A stretch of 64,000 nucleotides of DNA, from NCBI GenBank assembly GCA_011009095.1, contig VTPC01000810.1, positions 190,606 through 254,605 of the forward strand. Reading direction: 5' to 3'. Each line of letters opens with the position of its first letter. Position 1 is the stretch's first letter. Made by a program: the position numbers and the translations under genes. Positions 1-12,300 of the stretch are shown here, piece after piece. Source of the stretch: Ignelater luminosus. Lineage: Eukaryota > Arthropoda > Insecta > Coleoptera > Elateridae. The notes below the pieces were generated by a model that saw only the letters and a program-made list of their open reading frames with translations, searched no databases and was not told where the DNA came from.

Positions 1-50
1 GATGTGTTCAATACACATACAATACACAATTTCTTAAAAGCTATTGTTAC

Positions 51-860
51 AACAAACAACATTTTGTAATTGCGAGACATTTTTCAACTAAAAGCAACAA
101 AAACAAAAGACGATTCGAATATTTCATTTCTGTACAAAACATATGAAATAGTAGAAGACCTTTTTAATTAAGCAAAACTTAACGGACTTCGAATTAAACC
201 ATTACAAGCCAAAAAATGTTTGGTAATATCGACAAAAATTGAAAAAACAAAAGGCGGTTTGATGTAGGTATCCATTATTCAAGTTTCTATTGAAATTATT
301 GCTTTTAAATAGTTTTGATCCTTAACAACAAAACGCTAATTATATTTCTTAGGTTAAGTCACACCAAACAACATTTGGTAATTGTGAGCAATCTCAGCCA
401 AAAAAGAAACAAAAACAAAAAAGGATCAGAATATTCGATTTATATTCAAATTATAAGAACACCCTACTAACAAAACATCATCAAAGTACATAAAATCATT
501 GCAGACCAAACAAGTTTTGACGATTCGGAAAAATGTGAAGCACAAAAAACTTCAAGTTTGAACAAAAAACAAAGAACAATCTGAATCATTCACTACTGGC
601 AACAGTTAAAAACACTACTAAGCCTTATCAACTAAATACCTAATAATCTTATGATTGAATGCACAAAAAACGATTTCGTAATTATGAGAAACCGCAAGCA
701 AAAAACAGCAAACATCCAATTTTTTATTCAAAAGATTTCAAGCACTCTGGTAAACCTTACATTAATCAAAGGAATCAACAAAGTGCATTAAAATACTTAA
801 TCATTGCAGAGCATAATTTTAAGCGATTCTGGAAAATGTGAATCACAACAGAAAAAAAAC
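51..860. repeat. Diverged tandem repeat, period about 300 bp
   Basis: Three units align. The phrase ACAACATTTTGTAATTGCGA (about 56) recurs as ACAACATTTGGTAATTGTGA (about 367) and TTCGTAATTATGAGAAA (about 674). Each is followed by A/C-rich text with ACAAAAACAAAA and a TATTCAAA-like stretch. ATCATTGCAGACCAAA (495) recurs as ATCATTGCAGAGCATA (801), each followed by GATTC(T)GGAAAATGTGAA. The spacing is about 296-311 bp. The array probably extends off the left edge and may continue, more decayed, past 860. The small ORFs here are not conserved between units. Confidence 0.65.
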
Positions 861-3800
861 AAAAGATGATATAAAGTGTTTTCTTTCTTATTCTATTCAA
901 CAAGAAACGTTTCTGTATTTACTAATAACAACGAAATTGATAAAATTTGGCAAGCTACCTAGTGCCCAACAGCAATTTTGATGATGACCGTCGAAAATGT
1001 CACTCTCTGGGAATGTAAATAAAACAAAAAACAAATTTCGATTAGCTTACAACTGGACATTACTAGGTTTTCTTCTTCGAGATCAAAGAATTTCCTTACA
1101 ACAAACAAAAGAATAAATTTCTATACATTCAATTGTTTATTAAGTGCTCATAATTAATAAGAACAGCAAAACAAACAAAAATAATCTTCACTTCGACATT
1201 TAGGCAAGGAAAAACAAAAGTCACACATTTTTATAGTTACAAAAACAAAAGAATATTTGAGTAACAATATTGAATTCATCAACGGTATCATTCATTCTAG
1301 CTCTCTTGTGATATTGAAATTTTTTCCGCAAACAAAGTCAAATCGAAATTTCCTCACAAAAACAATTGAAAGAAGAAAAACAGGAAGTTGGGATATTTTA
1401 GAATTCTATTTATTCAATTGTTTTTCCTGTTCAAACATTAAAAGTGAAGTAAAGGAAAATATAAAGATCCATGAACACATTTGGATAGATAACAGCAAAA
1501 TATGAAAAATTGATCTTAGCTACAAAAATAAAATACGAACAAACGACGTTTAAAACACTTGAAAATTCCAAAAACTTGTCAAAAGTGGGCAATCTAAAAG
1601 AACATGTGAAGATCTCGTCGATGCATTGCGAAACCCTAGGGCAAAGAGGATTACTTTACTTTTTAGAGAAAATCAATAACATTCACAACCTTCTGATATT
1701 CTTATGTTTTATATTTCCACAGTAAATTGTTTTCAGCCTTTCTTTATTAAAACAATTTCCTGTTAGACAGATACCAAAACATGATAAATGTGTGATTAAA
1801 GCAATTGCAACAAAAAGGAAAGCATAAATCTTCTAAAGTCTTGACAAGCTAAAAATTTAAAAACAAATTTCGATATTTCCAGAAATTTCGGCCCATTCTT
1901 CGTCTCAAATAGAAAGACAGTGTCATGGGATTTTCTTTTTTAGGAAACAAAAGCAAGTGGAAGAAATGATATAACAACAGAAAGAATAAAAATTTGAATT
2001 TTATATTAACCAAAAAAATAAAAACTGAACACAATATTATGGGTAAACAAAAGCATGACTATTTTATTATTAGATTCAAAGAAGTGATTAAATTTAATCA
2101 TTCTGGTCTTAAAGTCTCCTTTTTAATGTTGTTGTTTATACTATATCTTGAGACCATTTATAATAATAATATTTTAGCTTTTACAAGAACTATTTGGAAA
2201 CATAAATGCGTTGGGATTTTATAGCTGAAATTAAATACAAGGAAACTATCTTAAAATACGATGGGAACTGCATCGCCATCTAAAACATTAATGAGAGCAA
2301 ACACGAACTTTGTATTTTGATAAAATAATGATTGAGGACGTTTTCGGGTTATTCCATTCAAATTAAATGACATAAAAAAATTAATTTAGCGTTCTTCAGG
2401 GTTTTTCATCAAAAATTAGAAAATAATTAACTGCAGGGAACAAGTATGATACAAACAACAGGGAAAACGAACTTACGTAATAACTGCCTCTCAACTAAAT
2501 GAATATAAAATAAATGAATCAAATAAAAAATGCAAACCTAAACGAAATGGTAGCAACCACTGGAAACCAAATTATTGAAAAACATAGGAACAAAATCTTC
2601 AAAATCAAAAATTAATTTTTGAGCATTTGATTGTCGACTCATTTCAATTATAAATACAAGAAAAAACATCAAAATTTAAGATGTAGCTTGCAAAATGCAA
2701 CAAAAATAGCAACTGGCAAAGCTGAAATATGCAATAATAGTTTCGAAACAAAAGTAGAACGTTCAGAATTAGTTAGATCGCATTAATTATGCAAATCTTC
2801 TCTAGCGTCTAACAAATATCTCTCTTTGTAATTAAAGTCAGTTAACCAAAATCTTAAAAATCTTCGTTCAAATTCCATTGGAGCGCCATAAGATAACCAT
2901 GACATAAAACTGGAATTAGCTCCACCCACATGTTTTAGCAAACCAATCAACGTTAAGCTTTTCAAATTCCTCTTGAAGATTACACCAATCAGGTAGGCAT
3001 GATTATAGTTTGTTTTTTATTTCCATTGGTTGTAACCGCAAATTTATCCATATTCAATTGTTTTTGTTTTAATGCAAAAATCGAATTTAATAAGTTCTTT
3101 GTTAAATGAGCGGCATAATTTTGACGCAAGTTGCGATTTGTAGCGGTTCTTAGATAAATTCTGGTTTTTGTTAATGTATTATACAACGATTAAACACAAC
3201 AAACGAAACCACATCCTTTGTCAACAAAGAGTTTCGTAATGGTTGTGGTGGAAACAAAACAGTTGAGTTTGAAAGAGATAATACAACTTCCTTGGTTTCT
3301 TTAACAATGTAATTGATCACATGATATTTGAAAGAATTGGATCGATCGTAAAAAAAAGAACTTCCTTTTGATTTTGATTTGAATATGCAAACGTTGTGAT
3401 TTAAGGTTATCATTTTGATTTCATCTTAAAAACAGAAGATAAGGAGAAATCTATGAAGCAAAAGGTTCGAAGCTTATAGTTACTAATTGAAACAATCAAT
3501 CAATAGAATTCGGTCAATACCAAAGCAAAACTTCAGAATAGAATCAGATGATCAAGATGACTTCGATGTTAAAAAAATGGTCTAAAAAAATTCTTGACTT
3601 GAGTTTGTATAGTCTTTGGTCTGTAATTCAAAAGTAGATTTTTGTTAATTTAATTAGGTATCAAATCGCGTAAGCGTGTTTCCCCTTGAAAACGAAATCA
3701 ACCGCTCTAAAATCAACTAACAAAGTGTGCAAACTTTCCTGCTCTAATGGAAACTAAAAAGGTACCCCAAAATAACCATGATTTTAAAAATTAACAATCT

Positions 3801-6800
3801 GAGAGCAAAAGAAGACAATATTTCCAAAAAATCTTGGTTTTGTATTAAATCGACCAACCAAAGCCCCAGGAACATGTTTGGCAAAACTTCAAACAGTTTG
3901 ACTGGTGTTAAAGACGGATAAGCCTTTTACCTTCAAAGCTAGTTATTCTTGATCGCGTTAGATCACATAGAAATCGCTTCTGGTGCTGATTTACGAGATG
4001 GATAAGTTCCGGAAAATATCTTGCCAGAATAAAATTTGCAATTTCTTTGTTTTAAGATTTATTTGAAGAAGGCCAAAAATTCGTTGCTATCGGAAACAAT
4101 AAAGAATATTAACAACGATTTAAAATTTATCACCAAACAGCATATTACTGATGTCGAAAAATTAAAGAACCAACAAGAATAGATAAAAACGAGTAGAAAA
4201 ATTAATTTTAGGAGAGTTTAACTAATGAGAGAGGTTAAGAAAGTTTTTACTTTGCGTTAAAAAAACCTCAAAGCATGACAAGAAAAACATCCTTTCTGCA
4301 GAGATACTAAGAAGCTGCTGGATTCTAATGAATTTTTGATAGACATTTTCCATGTCCTGATTGCTCAATTTGGATAAATAAATAAAAACAAAGCGTCTCT
4401 ATGATAATCTATGTAAAAGCCAAAAAAATCTGTTTCCTTCTTAAAACATTTTTGGCCCGAATTCTTTAACTTCGTTAAATTTTGAAAATCTACAGCTCGT
4501 TTTTGCAGTTTTGAGGATGTACTTCATCACTTTGAAATGATTAGAAAGGGCAGTTGTAGACGAAAATCTTTCCAATTTTCGTTTTACAAACAAACAAGGA
4601 AAACAAACCTTGTGTAAGTGATTTATCAATTATTTGCAAAAATTGGATTATCAGCAGTATATTTTTTTCCTATTTCAAAACTCAACTGTCAGAATCTACA
4701 AATTGGGTAAACTAACGAAAAAAATCAAGCAGGCATATTATTATTCATTTCCCAGAAAGATAATCATTATTAGCAATAATTTTATTATTACCTCTTTAAA
4801 CCACTTCATGTAAATTATGAGAATTCTCAATCATTTATTCTATAAATATCGACTAAAATATTATAAGATCAAGTTAATGACGTCACTGGATTATTTCTTA
4901 TGTTCAAGCTTGTTCATTTGTTTTCTCGGTAGTAAAACAATGGAAACCCCAGTGTAAAATATGAAATAAACGTTCGGAAAGCCTTAAAACATAATAAATC
5001 AGAATTTCCCCTTAAAATATTTATTTAATCATCCAACTAACTTGAAATAAAAACAAAAGAGTTTTGCGTGAGAAAAATATTTTTATTTAAATAGAATCAT
5101 AAACAAGATCAACTTAAGCTTGTAACACGAATTCATTCTTTCATTTTTTGCTCGTATAAGGCGAAAAATCTCGTCGTGTTGGACATGTTTCATCAATGAT
5201 ATCATTAATTTGCATTCTATGATTCTTATATGTACGGGTGTTGTCTAGCCACGTAATAATAATTCCAAGAGATCATAGATAGTTAAAGAAAAAATTTGGT
5301 AATCGAGAAATTATTTAGGTTATACAATACACACGCACAAAAATTTGCTCCCCTTACATAAATTTTGGCCAAATGTCAACGGCATATCTGAATTTCTACG
5401 TCTGGGTCAGTCCTTGCTATTTTTGAATTGTGCACGGAACCTCGTCGATAGATAGTTACATATTTCCTTGTGTGTAATTAGAAACGAGAATTTTTTTTTC
5501 AAACTGGTACCACTATCGAGGAATTTATAAATTCACAATAACTTCTTAATATCAATCAATTAGCATTAATTTATTAGTAGCTGTGACGTGTTAGAAAAAA
5601 AATTAATAATAGAAACGTTGTTGTTACAGATACGTGGAAAAAATGTATAAAAACAGGAAATGCGCGAAATACTACGGTTATCCTCTCCTTAATGGTCCAA
5701 GGACGATTTTTCCCCATGAATAAAATTTTGACTATTTAACGATTTCCTGCACTATTTATTATGTCATCGTTTTTATCACAGAAATTTGAAATATTTCTGT
5801 CTTCCTCAAAGATAAAAATTCTTTTGCTGTAATTACTATATTTAAATTTTATTTTCGTGTGTAATTTAATTGTTGACATAATAAAATTAAGATGATGTAT
5901 AAACTTAATTTACAAGCCAAGAAATAATGTTAATTGTCTTAGTTAACACAAAAAGCTTCACATAGTAACTACTAGAAGTATTAAAGGTTTAAAGAATAAG
6001 TTGTATTTGCTGTTTACATTCTGAAATACGAAACTATCAGAGCATAGGAAAGAATCATCGCGTACACTATCACTAAAGACTGGACAATGAGAAATTACGA
6101 TGTTACCAGACTGTATCGATTTAATCACTCTTAAATCTTCAATTTTATGAACCAAAACAAATCTTCGTCACAAAAGATCGTTTGATAACCCTCAAACTAC
6201 AGGAGTGGAATCTGTAGAAGCTTTCGAATGTAAAAAGATCGAAAATTTTTTCAATTATTCGATTAATGGAAATATTATACACAGAAGATCTGCAAAACGT
6301 CATCTTTTGTAAGATTTTGACAATAAACCATAAAGATCAAATATCGAAATTATTCTGAACGACAGTTTCTATTTGGTAGACAAGCTTTGGGGGTTGAAAC
6401 ACCACTAAATAAAATAGAAACAGTAAGAGCTTCAAACTTGCAAGCCCTTTTTCTAAAAGCATAATTGTAGCCAATGTGAAACTCTGGAAATATTTCTGGT
6501 TCGTTCAACTTTGCGATAGAACCAAGAATTCATAATTTTCTTGATGTAACATATAGATAAGATTATGTAAGCTTCTACTAATCTGAAATCTAAATGATTC
6601 CAAACCGCAAACCACAAGATCGATGTATAAACATGTCACTAACGTCTCAATAATAAGCCTTTTAGCAAAATTACCTGCTTTTATAAAACCTGGGCTTTAC
6701 GTATTTTTGGTCAAATTTCCAGTTCGAGAAACTATAGAGAATGACCAAACTAAAATTTCTTATGAAGAAAAAAGTTTTATCTACTTCAAACATGAAATGG

Positions 6801-7084
6801 TATCAAATGGAAACTAAAAGATCCCCGATCCCCTCAATATAAATAAGATAATGGACGGTGGCAAGACCAAAAATTAAAAACTCATTTTTATAAATGAAAT
6901 CACTTGAAACCAGAAATTACGCATACCTATCAAGTTTCGTATTTGTCAAAACTTTTCTTAAAATTCTATTCGAATTGCTAAATTATTAAAGACAGTAAGC
7001 AGTGCTCATAGTAAGAGTCACCAATTGCCACGATAAGATAACCAAAAAACTAAGTTGAATCAGAATTATTTTATTAGATAATGA
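861..7084. other. AT-rich non-coding stretch
   Basis: I saw no recognisable gene, transposase or strong inverted repeat. Short open frames of 60-80 codons occur on both strands, but they lack motifs and look like chance frames. C- and A-rich phrases resembling the first repeat occur up to about 1250. Confidence 0.6.
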
Positions 7085-7493
7085 AGTAAAAGCAAAATCT
7101 GGAAGATTTCATCAGTTACAAGTATCTCAAAGATCAATCTTTGGATGTGCAACCAACCAGCCCCAAGTGTCAATGTTCAAGACGAATTGGAATATTTTTC
7201 CGAAACTGTTGAATTAATATGAAGCAAATAGAAACGAATCTTGGAATCGCATTCTGACCTATAATGAGCTCTCGGGTCGAATATGGACGGAAATCTCCAA
7301 TCTGAGACGTATAGAGGCCCGGATCAACAAATTTGCCAGTGAAGCAACGCATTCAGTCAAATTGGAAGAAAAAGAAGTCTTCAACTTTGCCAATAGCCAG
7401 CTCGAACTTTACCAGAAGCACCAGTCAGAAAATCGTCTCGACATCGCCGATTTGCTCTCTCAATCCGAGCCTTTGTTCTTCATAACAATTTAA
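7085..7493 (+). pseudogene. Unrecognised coding-like segment split by one frame change
   Basis: A frame open from 7085 to a TGA at 7220-7222 contains MCNQPAPSVNVQDELEYFSE and ends TVELI. A second frame, open from 7218 to a TAA at 7491-7493, carries on with NESWNRILTYNELSGRIW, TEISNLRRIEARINKFASEA, KLEEKEVFNFANSQLELYQK and NRLDIADLLSQSEP. The base composition is visibly richer in G and C than the flanks, and the peptide is rich in charged and polar residues with possible coiled-coil character. No start codon is needed in the second frame, which is why an ATG-based search misses it. An A-rich tract with AATAAA-like words follows (7494-7610), as in a processed copy. I do not recognise the family. 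It could be a pseudogene, a retroelement gag fragment or an exon. Confidence 0.4.
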
Positions 7494-9555
7494 AATAATA
7501 AAAAAAACCAAAGAAATCCTAAAAATAGAAAAATAAAAATAAAGGGCCAAAAATCGAAAAAAATATCCACGAAAAAAAGAAATAACAACAATAAAAATTG
7601 TATGGCATCACAACGCTATAACTCAAGAAAAATCAGCACAACTGCACTGTACCACTGTTGAACATCCCCATGTACAGTTCTAATGTGTCTCATGTGACTT
7701 AACCACTTGTTCAAGCCACTCAAAAAGAACAACAAATCGAAGATAATGAAGATGTGAAGAAATTCGTGCGCAATTGGATTTGGACACGTCCCACTACTTT
7801 TTATGAAATGGAAACTACAAAACTACCAATTCGATGCAAATAAATGGATTTCAGTGGAGACTATGTAAAGAAAATAATTTGTGTCTGCGTCTTGGTGAAG
7901 CTACTGCTAAAGCTTAGATTTGGAACACCCAGAATGTCTCGAATTCTAGAACCAATCAAACTTTTTGGGCTTACAGAACTTTCCAGCAGAAACAAACTTT
8001 TTTGCTCTGATCAACATTTTTATTTGATTATCAATCATTGTTTTGACAAGTCCAAATACCTTTCTTCTAATATTAGATATATTGCGGTCCTTTTATATTT
8101 AATTTTTGAAATCTATATCGCATGTTTTGATCATCAATTCAAATTTTTTAGAAGAATAAAACTTTTCAGAAAGATTTGACCACTGAGCCTTTCTTTCGGT
8201 TTCTACCAAGAATGCTCCTGAAGCTTTTTAAGAGGCATCAAATATTTTACATTTGATTGGATCAGGCTATGATTCTATATTCTGGTCCGTACTCAAGTTT
8301 AGAACAGGGGTCGCCAAATAATCGACTATAACTGTTAATAAGGGTTCGCATACTAGACCAAAAGCTAACAAACACAAACTTTTGTCGGCTCCGTATAACA
8401 TTTTCCAAACACATCCTTTCCATAAAGACCAATACACCATAAGATCACTGCACTTATTATATCTAAATTTAATAACAGATTTCGACTTCCTATTATCTTC
8501 ATAGTGAACGTTTATCCTTTAGATTACTTAAAACGTATGCGATAAATCAAAATTTCGAAAACTATAAAATTTTCAAATTTTGTACATAAACTATGCACAG
8601 CTGCATGGAATTGGCTCTTGGTTTGGTTGCAAATTTAAAAGTTCAGGTACCATTCACACAAGGAATGTCCAGTTCAATAGTTTGTTTAGATTTTTGCCCA
8701 AACGCATCAGAAATTTTGCTATTAAATCCAAGAGTCTAGAAATATGAAATATTTGTTAGATTCCATAGAACAGCTTTCCTGTTTCAAGCTGTGACTGTTC
8801 AAATAAAACAAACAGTGATAATAAGAACATACTAAATAAGTCAAAAGTCTTCAAGATACCAATAAGTTCCTAAAATGAATGAGAAATCTTAGAAAAAGGT
8901 AACGGTAACAAAAGCTCCACTGAAGTATCTTACGGAAAAATAGCAAAAATCATTATTATAATAATGACACTCTGACATGAAAGAGCCTAAGTCGTCAATT
9001 TACCTTCTCTTAGAATTTATTGTTAAATGTCAATATGAAGAGTAATGAAGCAGCTAAATGAAAAAAGTTATCACGTGAATGTATTGTTTAGACAAATCAG
9101 CATGCTATTTATAGCAACTGTAAATTCAATTTAAACAAAACCAACAAAGGAAACCCCCTTTGGAGCAACACACACATATCTCTAATAGAACGCTATCATT
9201 CATATGGGCGAGCCTCAACACACCCAATCTGTTCCGGCGTTGATAAACTTGATATATCCCTCTAGATGTATAAAGAAAAATTGAACAAGCAATAAAATGT
9301 TACTTTTATTATTTTTTCAAGAATTTTACTAAGCGCCATCTATCGGAATCAATTGAGGTCATACCTATCTAAACGCCCTTAAATAACTATTTAATTTGAT
9401 TATATTTAAATTTAAACGAAAGAGGACATCAATCAATTTTTATAAATCTTCAGATTAATTTTTACTGAGATTTAAGCATTTTTATGGAAATTTCTTTTGT
9501 GGAAATATCAATAAAAACTTCAAGTGCATATACTTATTTCATGTAACGGTGAATT
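7494..9555. other. AT-rich non-coding stretch
   Basis: The first 120 bases are very A-rich. A 111-codon open frame at 7844-8179 has no recognisable motif and a composition like the surrounding DNA; I do not call it a gene. Nothing else was recognised. Confidence 0.55.
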
Positions 9556-9674
9556 AGACAAGGTCGAGCCGCTTATGGCGGACGGTGGTTAAAACGGAAT
9601 CCCCAGACACCAAGTATAGAACGGATGGTTGATCAAGCGAACGTCTGGAGTTGGACGCACTAACGACTTTGGGG
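9556..9674 (+). repeat. Possible tRNA-derived short repeat with hairpins
   Basis: This is a G+C-richer island in very AT-rich DNA. It contains TGGCGGACGG, similar to a pol III A box, and GGTTGATCAAGC, a weak B-box match about 45 bases on. Two hairpins are visible: CCGC/GCGG (9569-9581) and CCAGAC/GTCTGG (9603-9648). It could be an old SINE, but no second copy was found here. Confidence 0.25.
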
Positions 9675-11359
9675 TTTGAATGTTCTTTTTCCTCTCTTAC
9701 AATACATTGTGCAAAAATCTGATTTTTAAATGTCTAGAAATCTTGTATTCTTTCTCTTTAAAAAGCAATTTTTATTATCGTTATTTCAATTAGAGATTAT
9801 TAAAATCGTGACATTTTGGCAATATATCAAAATGAAGAGCGTATTATAAAACAAAATACGCGCATAAATAATCCGTAGATACGGAAACATAAATTTAGTT
9901 TCTTGAATTTATTATTTTCAACTATGTAGTAGTATTTTGCCAATGTTTATTCATTTTTATAGGTCACATTTTTGGTGCCAATGTTTATCATGTTATAAAA
10001 GGTCACGAGACGCAAATACACGGAAAAATAGTTCGTAGGAATAAACAGAATTTGATTTTGAAATAGAATTTTCGAGTGGGGAATTCGGATTGGATAAAAA
10101 TTGATATTGCAGATATTAACTATTAATAACAAAATGGCGGCGAAGGATTTCGAACGGTTTCTAAATAGTTATTTACGTTTGTGTTAAGGTTATTTTTATA
10201 GCATAACAACATAATAACGATGTTGTTAAATATCTCTTACGATTTTCAATTATAAAATTATGGAGATTAAAGTACTAGGTTCAAGAAAAACTTTTTGATG
10301 CGAATTCATTTCTATCTATGTACATCAAATGATTTCCAAGAAGGCCACATTATTTCCTTGTGCCAAAAAACTTTATATTTTAGGTTCTGATAACAGTTAT
10401 TTTATGGGGAAGACACAAATCAATCATCTACTATCAATCTGATAGATTGAATCCGGAAAAGAGACTCATCTTGCCGAGATGCAATAATTAATTTTTTGGA
10501 ATTTTGGGCACTGTTCACGTTTTTAGAGACAACAGAAAGATTCGGTTTTAATAGTCTGGAACATTGATTTCAACTTCACCTTGGGGATCTTCGCGACCTT
10601 TTCCACCATGTATGACCCAAATGGAACAGTCCATACTTTAAATTAATACCCACGTCAGTTTTAACCGAACTATTGTCCTTTTGGTTTTTGCTTTGGTTAT
10701 TAGATTGTAAACCAACATCTAGTAACATAAGCCAAAATAAGTAAACAAAAAAATTCTTTCTAGAAGATAGTCTAAAGCAAATTGATAGCAGTTACAGTAG
10801 ATGTGTTGTCTAACTAACTAACGTTCACGAAAAATTAACAATGATTGAAAGTTTAATGTAATAGAAGGTTCGAGGGCGAGTTTACATAAAGCTGTAGCAT
10901 TATAAAGCCATCAAGTGACTATAAAACAACTTTTAGTCAAGTTTTCTCGGTTACAAAGATCGGATCTAAACGCTCTTTCAAACCACTAACCTCTAACCTA
11001 AAATTAAAATGGATTATTCCACACCCGTGCTGTTCGGATGTAGTGGACACCAGCATGGGGGATTCTGAATAACTAGAAGTCTATTTAAGAGGGATTTCCT
11101 CGGTGGTTTGTGCCATTGCCTTCCAAGGAAGAAGCAACTTTAAAAATCTGATGGAATTCCAGAAGAAATCAAACCCAAGCCGCTTGGCGAATAGTCTTCT
11201 CACTATCCTAACTGTCGCGTCGCTTCTCGCTTCTCAACCAAACAAGGATCAAAAAGGGCAATAGTCAAGTTGCTCTTTTCAAGGCAGAAATTGATTGACA
11301 AAGCTTTAACGTTGTCCTAAATCTCGTCTTTGACACAGCCTCGAGCGGTTGAAAATAAC
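9675..11359. other. Non-coding stretch, nothing recognised
   Basis: The DNA is AT-rich up to about 11000. A slightly GC-richer part follows at 11010-11250 with no open frame of note and no identifiable repeat. Confidence 0.55.
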
Positions 11360-12300
11360 TCTTCTACGTTCATAGGATTAATATTTCAATGTTAAACGAC
11401 ACAAGAAACTAAAGACCACAACTGTATTTTCTTGAGCTGTTCTTTTGAGCATTACTGTTAGAACATGAGATGGGTAGAAGTTCAACAACTAGGAAAGAAA
11501 GCAAATTGAATGATCGTGATGATAAAAAATAAATTTCTTTTGTTGAGAACCGCCGTTCTCCTAGGAACAATAAATAGAATGGTTAGACCTTAAGTAGCCT
11601 AGTTAGAACGGTAAGGGCAAGCATTAGTTTGAAAACTATCTAGAGTTCACCTGAATGCAACAAATGTTCTGCAAAATCACACACTTTAACTTTATGATCT
11701 GGTTTGCCCAAAATATGATGTAAAGCAAAAAGCTTCAAGTTTAAAGTAACTGCTGTACGTTCATGGAATTACGTTATAAGTAGAAAAGAAACTTACAAAT
11801 CACAGCCGTTCTCTTTGCTTTTTCGAAGAAGACCTGGTTAGAAGTTGTATTCAGCAATAAGAAAGACCAAAGTGAACGATCCGGATGATAGTCAATCCTT
11901 TTGGTGCAACCTTTGCTAGAAACTACAGTTCTTCTAGATATAACAAATGGATAGAAGCGAGCATTTTAGATAAGTAAAAGATTTAAAACTATCCAGGGTT
12001 AACCTGAATACAACTGATCGGAATGTTTAGGAAAAATTTTTCTGATAAAACACCCGCTGTTGATTTATTCAATAGTAAGATGATTGACCTTATGGCCTGG
12101 CTTGCTCAAAATAAATGTAGAACTCCGACAAAAGTAAAGTAAAAAAGTTTAAGTTCAAATTGATTTTTGCGAGCATTACCTACAGATGGAACAAGATGCA
12201 GTTAGAAATTTTGTTCAGCAATGAAGAAAAAATTGTGTTTTGGGAAAACTTCTCAACCCAGCTCTTTCATTTGTTCACAAGCTTTTTATGATCTGACTTG
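11360..12300. repeat. Diverged tandem repeat, period about 365 bp
   Basis: At least two and a half units align. TAGAAGTTCAACAACTAGGA (11475) matches TAGAAGTTGTATTCAGCAAT (11840) and TAGAAATTTTGTTCAGCAAT (12203). GAATGATCGTGATGATA (11509) matches GAACGATCCGGATGATA (11874). ACTATCTAGAGTTCACCTGA (11635) matches ACTATCCAGGGTTAACCTGA (11988). CTACGTTCATAGGATTA (11363) matches GTACGTTCATGGAATTA (11755). The spacing is 353-391 bp. The units are not coding. They resemble old satellite or segmental tandem duplication. Confidence 0.72.
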
